The notes beneath the pieces are model-generated. The model searched no databases. It was not told the DNA's origin and saw nothing but the letters and a program-made list of their open reading frames with translations. This document shows positions 1 through 6,584 of a stretch of 16,882 nt of DNA, piece after piece. Source of the stretch: DASZHJ01 sp035280245 (lineage in GTDB: Bacteria > Pseudomonadota > Alphaproteobacteria > ATCC43930 > CGMCC-115725); contig DATEGF010000155.1 of the NCBI GenBank assembly GCA_035280245.1, forward strand, positions 1 to 16,882, read 5' to 3'. The position numbers were made by a program, and so were the translations under genes. Each line of letters opens with the position of its first letter. Within the stretch, counting starts at the first letter, position 1.

Positions 1-262
1 GAATGCGCGTCGGCGAGGTCACCTTCACCAGCTCGAGATCGACGTCGAGCGCCTTGGCGATCTCGCGGACGATATCGACGTCGAAGCCCACGACCTCGTT
101 CTTCTCGTCGATATAGCCGAAGGGCGGCGTGTCGTTCTTGACGCCCGCGATCAGCTTGTGCCGCGCCTTGATCGCGTCCACCGTGTCGTCGGCGCGCGCC
201 GGCGCCATCGCGCCGATGAGCGCCAGGCACGCGACCACCAGTAAAGACCATCGCAATCGCAT
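1..262 (-). CDS. Amino-acid-type ABC transporter substrate-binding protein (3' part outside window)
   Basis: This is the first 87 codons of a periplasmic solute-binding protein, cut by the window edge. Translating the minus strand from the ATG at 262 gives a signal peptide (MRLRWSLL, hydrophobic core to about residue 20, cleavage after APARA near residue 24). The typical N-terminal lobe of family 3 binding proteins follows, with a KLIAGVKNDTPPFGYID segment and then VVGFDVDIVREIAKAL. These proteins capture a polar amino acid or similar solute in the periplasm and deliver it to an ABC permease. The ATG overlaps the TGA of the upstream TetR gene (TGATG), and AGGAGAG lies just upstream as ribosome binding site, so translation is probably coupled. 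The substrate cannot be told from this fragment. Permease and ATPase genes, if linked, lie beyond the left edge. Confidence 0.85.
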   Translation of the reverse strand, partial: MRLRWSLLVVACLALIGAMAPARADDTVDAIKARHKLIAGVKNDTPPFGYIDEKNEVVGFDVDIVREIAKALDVDLELVKVTSPTRI

Positions 263-978
263 CACTCGCCTCTCCTTCCCCGCCGTGCGCGCCCACGGCT
301 CGATCGATCCAGGCTTGGCGCGCGGAAGCCCGTGGCGATGAACGGGACCATCTGGGTCAGCACGGCCTCCACGTCGGCGGGATCGCAGATCCCGTCGGAG
401 AGATACGCGATGCGGCTCGGATTGATCATCGAGTAGTAGAGTGCGCCCAGGAGGAAATGAAAACGCCAATAGAGCTCCGCGCGCGAGAGGTGCGGCACCG
501 CGCGGCCGAGTGCGGCGACGAAACGCTGGCTGGTCGCATCGAAATGCCTGGCGATCAGCCTGCGTGCCAGTTCGTTGTGCTCGACCGACAGCGTCGCGCG
601 GAGCCGTGTGAAGGCGGCCCTGCCGCCGCCGCGGTCCGCGCTCGAGGCCAAGGCCGGCGCGATGAAGGCCGCGATGATCTGCTCGAGCATCGGCGGTCGA
701 TGCGCGTGCTCCGCGCAATCGCTGAGGCGCCGAAGCCGCTCCTCGTTCATGGGACGGCAACGCTGCTCGAAGATCGCGGCGAGAAGCCCTTCCTTGGAGC
801 CGAAGTGATAGTTGACCGCGGCGAGATTCACACCCGCGGCCGCAGTGAGCTGCCGCACGGACACGCCGTCGAAGCCCTGCTCCGCGAAGAGCCGCTCGGC
901 GACGCCCAGGAGCCGCGTCTTGGTATCGCTCGCGGGCTCGGCGACGAGCAGCGTCCTATCTTCGATCGGATGACCCAA
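262..978 (-). CDS. TetR/AcrR-family transcriptional regulator
   Basis: A 238-residue TetR-family repressor. Residues about 18-65 form the N-terminal DNA-binding domain: TRLLGVAERLFAEQGFDGVS, then VRQLTAAAGVNLAAVNYHFG, then SKEGLL, the classic helix-turn-helix and helix-4 pattern. The rest is a helical ligand-binding and dimerisation domain of the CerR/TetR_C_30 type, judged from FTRLRATLSVEH and the WRFHFLLGALYY segment (recalled family resemblance, not a search). The start is TTG. No in-frame ATG lies near, the next Met is deep in the protein, and GGGGAAG precedes the TTG at suitable spacing. The last A of the stop codon is the first base of the downstream binding-protein ATG. Co-transcription suggests that it controls that transporter and itself. 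The effector is unknown. The C-terminus is a basic Arg-rich tail. Confidence 0.88.
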   Translation of the reverse strand: MGHPIEDRTLLVAEPASDTKTRLLGVAERLFAEQGFDGVSVRQLTAAAGVNLAAVNYHFGSKEGLLAAIFEQRCRPMNEERLRRLSDCAEHAHRPPMLEQIIAAFIAPALASSADRGGGRAAFTRLRATLSVEHNELARRLIARHFDATSQRFVAALGRAVPHLSRAELYWRFHFLLGALYYSMINPSRIAYLSDGICDPADVEAVLTQMVPFIATGFRAPSLDRSSRGRARRGRRGE

Positions 979-999
979 AGCGGCTTCCCCCGCGAACCA

Positions 1000-1020
1000 A
1001 ACGCATCGAACGATTGTTTT
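1000..1020. promoter_or_regulatory. Putative operator dyad for the TetR regulator
   Basis: AAACGCATCGAACGATTGTTT is an imperfect dyad: ATCG-AA-CGAT is a perfect core, and AAAC and GTTT flanks are offset by one base. It overlaps the -10 hexamer of the proposed TetR promoter and lies about 20 bases before the TTG start. TetR-family proteins usually bind dyads of this size in their own promoter, so autorepression is the simplest reading. This is an inference from position and symmetry only. Confidence 0.4.
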
Positions 1021-1045
1021 AAGCGGGTGTCCGGCGGGCAGTCAA
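1017..1045 (-). promoter_or_regulatory. Sigma70-type promoter of the TetR / binding-protein unit
   Basis: Reading the minus strand, TTGACT (1045-1040) and TTAAAA (1022-1017) are separated by exactly 17 bases, a good match to the consensus. It lies about 40 bases upstream of the TTG start of the TetR gene and overlaps the proposed operator. Confidence 0.5.
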
Positions 1046-1061
1046 ACGAACGGGCGGCGCC

Positions 1062-1217
1062 CTAACGATGCAGCTCGATCACCTGCCCGCAGCGCCGCCC
1101 ACCGCCGGCAGCGAGACAATCCTGTTCCTTGTTGAAGTCATGAAACACTATGAGGAGCTGGCTGAGCGCGATCGTGGTGAGAATCGCGATGATGATGAGG
1201 AGGTAACGCGTCGTCAT
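1062..1217 (-). CDS. Small single-pass membrane protein, hypothetical (51 aa)
   Basis: A short frame on the minus strand from the ATG at 1217 to a TAG at 1064-1062. The product starts MTTRYLLIIIAILTTIALSQ and has one transmembrane helix at about residues 5-25. A short polar tail follows (HDFNKEQDCLAAGG, then RRCGQVIELHR) with two cysteines, C34 and C43, nine residues apart. Basic residues before the helix and the Cys pair after it suggest an N-in orientation with the tail in the periplasm, where a disulfide could form. I recall short alphaproteobacterial proteins of this design, with a membrane anchor and a DC...GR(R/N)C tail, but cannot name a family. No strong ribosome binding site is visible. 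The competing plus-strand frame over the same bases is rich in charged residues and looks like its shadow. The gene lies upstream of TetR in the same direction, but TetR has its own promoter. Confidence 0.5.
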   Translation of the reverse strand: MTTRYLLIIIAILTTIALSQLLIVFHDFNKEQDCLAAGGGRRCGQVIELHR

Positions 1218-1349
1218 GGGGGGCGCACGCTAGACGGCTCGGTAACCACGCACAAGAGCAGCGCGGCGAGCCGAGGCTCTCCGAGCGCCAACCGGAGCCC
1301 TTGCCTCGAGGGGCCGGCGAGGCGATGATCCCGCATAGGGGCAGGGGGA

Positions 1350-2567
1350 ATGCAGGTTCGACTGGGTAAGCGGGGATCGCTGGGTCTCATCGGGCTCGTC
1401 GGTCTTGTGGTCTACGTCGGATGGATGGGTGGGCCTTATCTGCGCTCGGTCATCCTGCGCGATGCCGCCGTCACGAGTTGGATCAGCCCCACCACCACTC
1501 CGATCGCCGGCTTTGTCGGTCCTCGTCCGCTCTATCCGGGCGAGCGGGTGGGCGCCGATGGCCAGATTGCCTTAATCGACGATCCGCTCGCCGATCGCAC
1601 CGCGCTCGCGCGAGCCGAGGCCGACCTTGGTCGCGCGAAAGAGCGCCGCCAGTCCTTGGAGGCGGAGGTGAGGGTCCGGCAGACCATCGTCGATGCCCGC
1701 GACGCGCTGGCACAGGCCTATTCCGAGGCCTTCAAGCGCGACCTCGGCACGCGGATCAAAGCGGCGACCGGCACCTTGTCGCTTGCGAAGCAGCGCCTGG
1801 GGCTGGAGCAGCAGCAGGCCGATCGGATGAACAAGCTCGCGGCCAGTGGGCATGGCTCGCAGGCCGCCGCGGATGCCGAGACCCAGCAATTGGTCGAGCT
1901 CCAGAAGACGGTAACGGGATTGCAGTCGGAGCTCGACCGCTCGAGCCAACGCTTGGGTGCCGCAGAGCGAGGCACGTTTCTCCTCGATGACGGCACGGAT
2001 GGCGCCGTCGCGGCCCGGAGTCTCGAGGATGCACGACTGGCGCTCAACCAATCGAAGCTCGAACTGGCGCTCGCCGAGGTCGACGTCGACCTTGCCCGCA
2101 AGGTGTTGAAGGCCGCGCAAGAAGCCTACGAGAAGGCCCGGAGCGCCTCGGTCACGGCACCACCCGGCGCGCTGGTCTGGAGCCTGATCACGGGTCCCGG
2201 CTCGGCGGTGCAGCCGGGGAACCCTGTGGCGACCTGGGTCGACTGCAGCGTGATGATGATCGATGCCCCGGTCTCCGACGTCGAGCTGGCGCTCTTGCCG
2301 AAGGACGCCAGGGCCGACGTGGTCCTCGAAGGCGAGCGTCGCGTGCGGCATGGCACGGTCCTGCTCACACGTGGCGCCGCCGCGACCATCGGCCAGGCCG
2401 ATCTCGCGGCGCTCGCCAAGGGGCGGCATGTCGGCGTGGGCCAGGCGCTGATCAAGCTCGACCCGTCGAAAGACGATGTCGAGACCTGTCCCATTGGCCA
2501 CGCCGCCTACGTGGATTTTCCCGGCATCGGGCTCATGGACGTGATCTGGGCCCGGCTGCGGCTCTAG
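1350..2567 (+). CDS. HlyD-family membrane fusion (periplasmic adaptor) protein
   Basis: A 405-residue adaptor protein anchored in the inner membrane and reaching into the periplasm. A transmembrane helix spans about residues 9-30. A lipoyl/barrel-sandwich half-motif follows at about 45-78 (SPTTTPIAGFVGPRPLYPGE, then a G..IALIDD strand). Long coiled-coil helices cover about 80-205 and 222-268. The second lipoyl half (SVTAPPGALVWSLITGPGSA, about 267-286) and a C-terminal beta-barrel region (about 300-405) complete the HlyD/EmrA plan. AGGGGG precedes the ATG as ribosome binding site. No ABC, MFS or RND pump and no outer-membrane channel is adjacent. Instead a CDF-like membrane protein starts six bases after the stop. 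HlyD-like adaptors also occur in exopolysaccharide synthesis machineries (for example Alg44-like proteins), so export of a polymer is possible, but no glycosyltransferase is seen here. The substrate is unknown. Confidence 0.85.
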   Translation: MQVRLGKRGSLGLIGLVGLVVYVGWMGGPYLRSVILRDAAVTSWISPTTTPIAGFVGPRPLYPGERVGADGQIALIDDPLADRTALARAEADLGRAKERRQSLEAEVRVRQTIVDARDALAQAYSEAFKRDLGTRIKAATGTLSLAKQRLGLEQQQADRMNKLAASGHGSQAAADAETQQLVELQKTVTGLQSELDRSSQRLGAAERGTFLLDDGTDGAVAARSLEDARLALNQSKLELALAEVDVDLARKVLKAAQEAYEKARSASVTAPPGALVWSLITGPGSAVQPGNPVATWVDCSVMMIDAPVSDVELALLPKDARADVVLEGERRVRHGTVLLTRGAAATIGQADLAALAKGRHVGVGQALIKLDPSKDDVETCPIGHAAYVDFPGIGLMDVIWARLRL

Positions 2568-2573
2568 GCCCCC

Positions 2574-3485
2574 ATGGCGAAAGACCCACGCGTCACGCCG
2601 GAGCAGCGAGCCGAGGAGAGCTCGGTGGAATTCGCCCTGCTCGCCGATTCCGGCATCATCGTCATGCTCATCCTGATCGGGACCCTGGGTGGCTCGCTCA
2701 CGCTCATGGCCGAGACCATCCGCGCCTGCTTGATGGCCTTGACCGAGTTCTTCTCGCTGGTGGTGATGTGGCGAATCCACCGCGGCGAGCTCGGCGACCT
2801 CGAGTTCGGCACGGGCAAGCTCGAGCAGATCGCCAACACGGTGATCGGCGCCGCGATGCTGGGCGGCGCCATCTGGATCGGCGCCCAGGCCATCGCCATG
2901 CTGGCCGGCGAAAGAGCCACGGGTACGCCCTTCGGTTTGACGATGGCGGCACTGATCGGCGCCCTCAATCTCTACGTCAATTTCGTCGCCTGGGGCCGCA
3001 TGCGCGCGGCGCTGCGGGCGGAAAGCGCACTCGTCATGCTGGGACAGCTGCGAGCCCGTACGGTCAAGCTGATGTCCTCTTGCTGCGTGCAAGTCACCAT
3101 GACGGTCGCCGCACTGTCTACAGACGACGCGGTCGTCGCCTTCGCCGATGCGATTGGCTCGCTCTTCGTGGCGGGCGTTATCGTTGTGAATTCGATCGAC
3201 ATGCTGTCCACGGGGCTCACTGATCTGCTCGACCGGTCGGCGGGGCGCGCGGTCCGAGAGGCCGTCGACCGCGCGCTCACCCAGCGCGCTGGCGGTTATG
3301 GCGAGCTTGCGCGCGTGCGCTCGCGGCGATCGGGTCGTGTCGTGTTCATCGAGCTGGCACTGCGTTTCGATCCGCGCCTCAGCATCGCCGAGGTAAACCG
3401 ACGCATCGATGAGCTCAAGCAAGCGCTCGGCCGCGAGATCGAGCACGCCGATATCTCGGTGCTCGCGCTGGCGGCACCGGATTAG
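2574..3485 (+). CDS. CDF-like membrane protein lacking the usual metal ligands
   Basis: A 303-residue protein with the overall plan of cation diffusion facilitators (YiiP/FieF type): about six membrane helices, a conserved FGTGK loop (residues 78-82; FGHGK in YiiP), the LLDRS segment after the last helix (218-222), and a C-terminal alpha-beta cytoplasmic domain ending VLALAAPD. Aligned by eye to my memory of E. coli YiiP, the four transport-site ligands are replaced: the two Asp of helix 2 by R50 and M54, and the His and Asp of helix 5 by K165 and S169. The His in FGHGK is T80, and the C-terminal zinc-binding His residues are also missing. Proton-coupled zinc or iron export by the usual mechanism is therefore unlikely. 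It sits six bases after the HlyD-like gene and is probably co-translated, so it may work as a membrane partner of that adaptor. Annotation as a metal transporter should be treated with caution. Confidence 0.82.
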   Translation: MAKDPRVTPEQRAEESSVEFALLADSGIIVMLILIGTLGGSLTLMAETIRACLMALTEFFSLVVMWRIHRGELGDLEFGTGKLEQIANTVIGAAMLGGAIWIGAQAIAMLAGERATGTPFGLTMAALIGALNLYVNFVAWGRMRAALRAESALVMLGQLRARTVKLMSSCCVQVTMTVAALSTDDAVVAFADAIGSLFVAGVIVVNSIDMLSTGLTDLLDRSAGRAVREAVDRALTQRAGGYGELARVRSRRSGRVVFIELALRFDPRLSIAEVNRRIDELKQALGREIEHADISVLALAAPD

Positions 3486-3528
3486 TCACGCAATTCCACC
3501 CGGACGGGACGTGCTCTAGGGTCAGGGC

Positions 3529-6066
3529 ATGCCAACGGCCGATCTCTCAAAATGGCGAGGGCGCCTGCCCGTGTCGGACGCGGTACCGAGCGTCGTCGCC
3601 GCTCTGGCGACGCCGGGGCTCGCCGTGCTGGAAGCACCCCCCGGGGCCGGCAAGACCACTCTGGTTCCGCTCGAGCTCGTCGATCAACCGTGGCTCGAGC
3701 GCCGCCGCATCGTGATGCTCGAGCCGCGCCGATTGGCCGCCCGTGCGGCCGCGCGGCGCATGGCGGCGATGCTCGGCGAGCGCGTCGGCGACACCGTCGG
3801 CTATCGCACCCGTCTCGACACCAAGGTAGGACCGAAGACGCGGCTCGAGGTGGTGACCGAGGGCATCCTGGTGCGCGCGCTCCAAGGCGACGCCGCGCTG
3901 GAGGGCGTTGGCCTGGTGATCTTCGACGAGTTTCACGAGCGATCCCTCGATGCCGATCTAGGCCTGGCACTCGCGCTCGAGGCACGCCGTGTGCTGCGCC
4001 CGGATCTGCGCCTTCTCGTGATGTCCGCCACGCTCGACGGCGCCAGCGTAGCGAGCCTGCTCGGCGAAGCGCTGGTCATTGCCAGTCCAGGGCGCATGTT
4101 TCCGGTGGAGACACGTCACCTCGAGCGACCGCCCATCGACCGCGTCGAGGATGGCATCGCGCGGGCGATCAGCCACGCCCTCGAGCACCAGAGCGGCAGT
4201 CTCCTGGTGTTCCTGCCGGGCGTCCGCGAAATCCGGCGGGTGGAGCGCCGGCTCCAGGACCTGGCCCTCGGACCAGAGATCCGCGTGACACCTCTCTATG
4301 GCGATCTTCCGCCGGGGGCACAGGACTCCGCGATCGAGCCGGCGCCGCCAGGCACGCGCAAGATCGTCCTGGCGACCTCGATCGCCGAGACCAGCCTCAC
4401 CATCGACGGCGTCCGCGTGGTGATCGACAGCGGCCTGATGCGCAGGGCGCGGTTCGATCCGCGCACGGGCATGACGCGCCTGGTGACCGAGCGGGTTTCC
4501 CAGTCCGCCTCGGAACAGCGCCGGGGCCGCGCCGGGCGCCTCGAGCCCGGCATCTGCTTCCGCCTCTGGCCCGAGCACGAGCAAGCCTTGCTCGTCCCCT
4601 TCACGCAGCCGGAGATCCTCGAGGCTGACCTGGCGCCGCTGGCGCTCGAGCTGGCGCGTTGGGGTGCGGCGGACCCGGCGTCGCTCTCCTGGCTCGACCC
4701 ACCGCCGGCCGCCGCCTATGCCCAGGCCCGCGCCCTGCTTCGCGATCTCGACGCGCTCGATCGCGACAACCGCCTGACCGCGCACGGGCAGGCGATGGCG
4801 GTGCTCGGCTTTCACCCTCGCCTCGCCCACATGATGCTGCGCGCGCGGGAGCTGGGTCAGGGCGCGCTGGCCTGCGAGATCGCCGCGCTCCTCAGCGAGC
4901 GCGATGTGGTCCGAGCTGGACCGGGTAGCCGGGACTCCGACCTCCGGCTTCGCGTCGATCTGCTGCGCGACGGAGGCGCCGCCCGCCATCTTCCGCCCGG
5001 GCTCACCCTCGACCGCGGTAGCCTCGAGCGCGCCAGGGAGCAGGCGCGCCAATGGCGGCGCCAACTCGGCGTCACCAACGAGAGTGGCGAACGCGCGGAC
5101 GCCGGCAGCGTGGTGGTACTCGCCTATCCTGATCGGTTGGCTCAGCGCCGCGGCGAGAAGGCCGGGTCCTTCCGATTGGCCAACGGCTCCGGCGCCGTCA
5201 TGGATCCCGCGGATTCCCTCGCCGCCGAGGAATTCCTGGCGGTCGCCGAGCTCGATGGCGAGCCGCGCAATGCCCGGGTCTTTCTCGCGGCACCGCTCGC
5301 GCGCGCGGACATCGAGACGATATTTGCGAGCCACATCGAGACCGCCGATCGCATCGCCTGGGACTCGCGCGAAGCGGCGGTATTAGCGCGGCGGCAGGAG
5401 CGGCTCGGTGCGCTGCTCTTGCGCGATGATCCGCTACCGGACGCGCCAGCTGCCGCGGTCGAAACGGCGATGCTCGAGGGCCTACGCGAGCTCGGTCTCG
5501 AGGCGCTGCCTTGGACGCGCGGGGCCGCCGCGTTGCGCGATCGCATTCGATTTGCCCGCGGGATCGAGAGCGAAAGTTGGCCCGATCTCTCCGACGCCCA
5601 GCTGCTCTCTAGCCTCGGAGAATGGCTCGGCCCCTTCCTCGCGGGCATCACGCGACGAAGTCAGCTTCCGCGCCTCGACCTCGTGGCGGCGCTCAAGGCG
5701 ATGCTGAGCTGGGAGCAGCAGCGGCGGCTCGACATGCTGGCACCGACGCACGTCGCCGTGCCCAGCGGGTCTCGTGTGCCGATCGACTACGGCAACGGTG
5801 AGGCGCCCATCCTAGCGGTGCGGCTTCAGGAGATGTTTGGCCTTGCCACAACGCCGGCGGTCGGCGACGGCCGCGTGCCCCTCTTGTTGCACTTGCTGTC
5901 GCCGGCGGGGCGGCCGCTTCAGGTCACCCGCGATCTCCGGGGATTCTGGGCGATGGGCTATGCCGGCGTGCGCGCGGAAATGCGCGGACGCTACCCGAAA
6001 CACTTCTGGCCGGATGATCCCCTGACGGCGGCGCCGACAGCGCGCGCGAAACGTCGGGACCGATAA
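3529..6066 (+). CDS. hrpB: ATP-dependent helicase HrpB (DEAH-type)
   Basis: An 845-residue DEAH/RHA-type helicase of the HrpB family, close to the usual length of 800-850. Motif I is APPGAGKTT (residues 36-44), motif Ia is LEPRRLAARAAA (64-75), motif II is DEFH (133-136), motif III is SAT (166-168), motif V is TSIAETSLTIDG (283-294) and motif VI is QRRGRAGR (330-337). HrpB has DEFH in place of DEAH, as here. The C-terminal HrpB domain is complete and ends with the conserved RYPKHFWPDDP motif followed by a short basic tail. The cellular role of HrpB is poorly defined in most bacteria; NTP-dependent remodelling of RNA is the family expectation. The ATG at 3529 is 43 bases after the CDF-like gene and has AGGG upstream; the protein begins near the expected first residue. 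All motifs look intact. Confidence 0.96.
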   Translation: MPTADLSKWRGRLPVSDAVPSVVAALATPGLAVLEAPPGAGKTTLVPLELVDQPWLERRRIVMLEPRRLAARAAARRMAAMLGERVGDTVGYRTRLDTKVGPKTRLEVVTEGILVRALQGDAALEGVGLVIFDEFHERSLDADLGLALALEARRVLRPDLRLLVMSATLDGASVASLLGEALVIASPGRMFPVETRHLERPPIDRVEDGIARAISHALEHQSGSLLVFLPGVREIRRVERRLQDLALGPEIRVTPLYGDLPPGAQDSAIEPAPPGTRKIVLATSIAETSLTIDGVRVVIDSGLMRRARFDPRTGMTRLVTERVSQSASEQRRGRAGRLEPGICFRLWPEHEQALLVPFTQPEILEADLAPLALELARWGAADPASLSWLDPPPAAAYAQARALLRDLDALDRDNRLTAHGQAMAVLGFHPRLAHMMLRARELGQGALACEIAALLSERDVVRAGPGSRDSDLRLRVDLLRDGGAARHLPPGLTLDRGSLERAREQARQWRRQLGVTNESGERADAGSVVVLAYPDRLAQRRGEKAGSFRLANGSGAVMDPADSLAAEEFLAVAELDGEPRNARVFLAAPLARADIETIFASHIETADRIAWDSREAAVLARRQERLGALLLRDDPLPDAPAAAVETAMLEGLRELGLEALPWTRGAAALRDRIRFARGIESESWPDLSDAQLLSSLGEWLGPFLAGITRRSQLPRLDLVAALKAMLSWEQQRRLDMLAPTHVAVPSGSRVPIDYGNGEAPILAVRLQEMFGLATTPAVGDGRVPLLLHLLSPAGRPLQVTRDLRGFWAMGYAGVRAEMRGRYPKHFWPDDPLTAAPTARAKRRDR

Positions 6067-6067
6067 G

Positions 6068-6152
6068 GTAAAAAATCCCGCAAGGCTGGCGCCGGCGCAT
6101 CAGCCGACTCGCCCCCCAACTGCGAATGGGTGCCGCCGCGCCGCCTTGCGGG
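6068..6152 (-). terminator. Terminator-like inverted repeat after the small exported protein gene
   Basis: On the minus strand CCCGCAAGGC (6152-6143) pairs perfectly with GCCTTGCGGG (6086-6077) and is followed by A and six T (6075-6070). The loop of 56 bases is long but GC-rich and can fold internally. The position, just after the stop of the small exported protein gene and before the convergent hrpB end, fits Rho-independent termination of the minus-strand transcript. On the plus strand no T run follows the second arm. Confidence 0.6.
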
Positions 6153-6169
6153 TTATGCGCCTACTCGAA

Positions 6170-6436
6170 CTACGGGGTGGTCTTCTTCTTGCTCGCCTTC
6201 TTCATCATCGGCTTCGCCGAGCTGGTCTTGTTGCCCTGCTTGGCGAGGCAGTCGGCCATCGCTGCCGACTGATAGGCGTAGTCGTAGCAATCCATCTTGT
6301 GGTGCGCCTTGTGCGCCATCGGCTTCGCCGTGGCCGCGGGCTTCGCCGCCGGCGCGGCCGTGGTTTGTGCATAAGCGGCAGGCAGTGCCAACGCGCCTGC
6401 GATCACTGCGGCGACCGCAACCGTCCACATCTTCAT
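6170..6436 (-). CDS. Small exported His/Lys-rich protein, function unknown (88 aa)
   Basis: I chose the ATG at 6436, although the frame opens further upstream, because AAGGAG lies at 6451-6446 with a 9-base spacer and because a clean signal peptide begins there: MKMWTVAVAAVIAGALALPA, cleaved after AYA at about residue 23. The mature protein is about 65 residues long. An Ala/Pro/Lys-rich stretch (TTAAPAAKPAATAKPMAHKA) leads to a short core HHKMDCYDYAYQSAAMADCL with two cysteines eleven residues apart, and a Lys-rich tail (MMKKASKKKTTP). It resembles small basic periplasmic proteins common in alphaproteobacteria, but I do not recognise a named family. The Cys pair could form a disulfide, and the HKAHHK cluster could bind metal or phosphate; both are guesses. 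It is monocistronic with its own terminator. Confidence 0.75.
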   Translation of the reverse strand: MKMWTVAVAAVIAGALALPAAYAQTTAAPAAKPAATAKPMAHKAHHKMDCYDYAYQSAAMADCLAKQGNKTSSAKPMMKKASKKKTTP

Positions 6437-6445
6437 TTCTTCTGA

Positions 6446-6451
6446 CTCCTT
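6446..6451 (-). promoter_or_regulatory. Ribosome binding site that fixes the start of the small exported protein
   Basis: AAGGAG on the minus strand, nine bases before the ATG at 6436. It decides for this ATG over upstream in-frame start codons, which would put a polar segment in front of the signal peptide. Confidence 0.7.
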
Positions 6452-6584
6452 CTCCTGGGATTGAATCGAATTGAGCCTTGATAATGTCGGCAGACTCAAG
6501 CCCGCGCAATCCGCCGACGCAGAAAAGCTCGGAGTGTTGCGAAAATGTCGATGCCTAAGACGTGTCCGTGATATCGCAATCCAA

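Noticed and set aside
1068..1328. Plus-strand frame of 86 codons before the HlyD-like gene
   Set aside because: The minus strand over the same bases encodes a clean transmembrane peptide; the plus frame has a charged, repetitive composition and no ribosome binding site.
1572..3446. Open frame of 624 codons on the minus strand
   Set aside because: It is opposite the HlyD-like and CDF-like genes, which have recognisable domains; the product is low-complexity and rich in His, Arg, Asp and Gly.
3958..5334. Open frame of 458 codons on the minus strand
   Set aside because: Antisense to the helicase hrpB, whose motifs are all intact; no recognisable domain.
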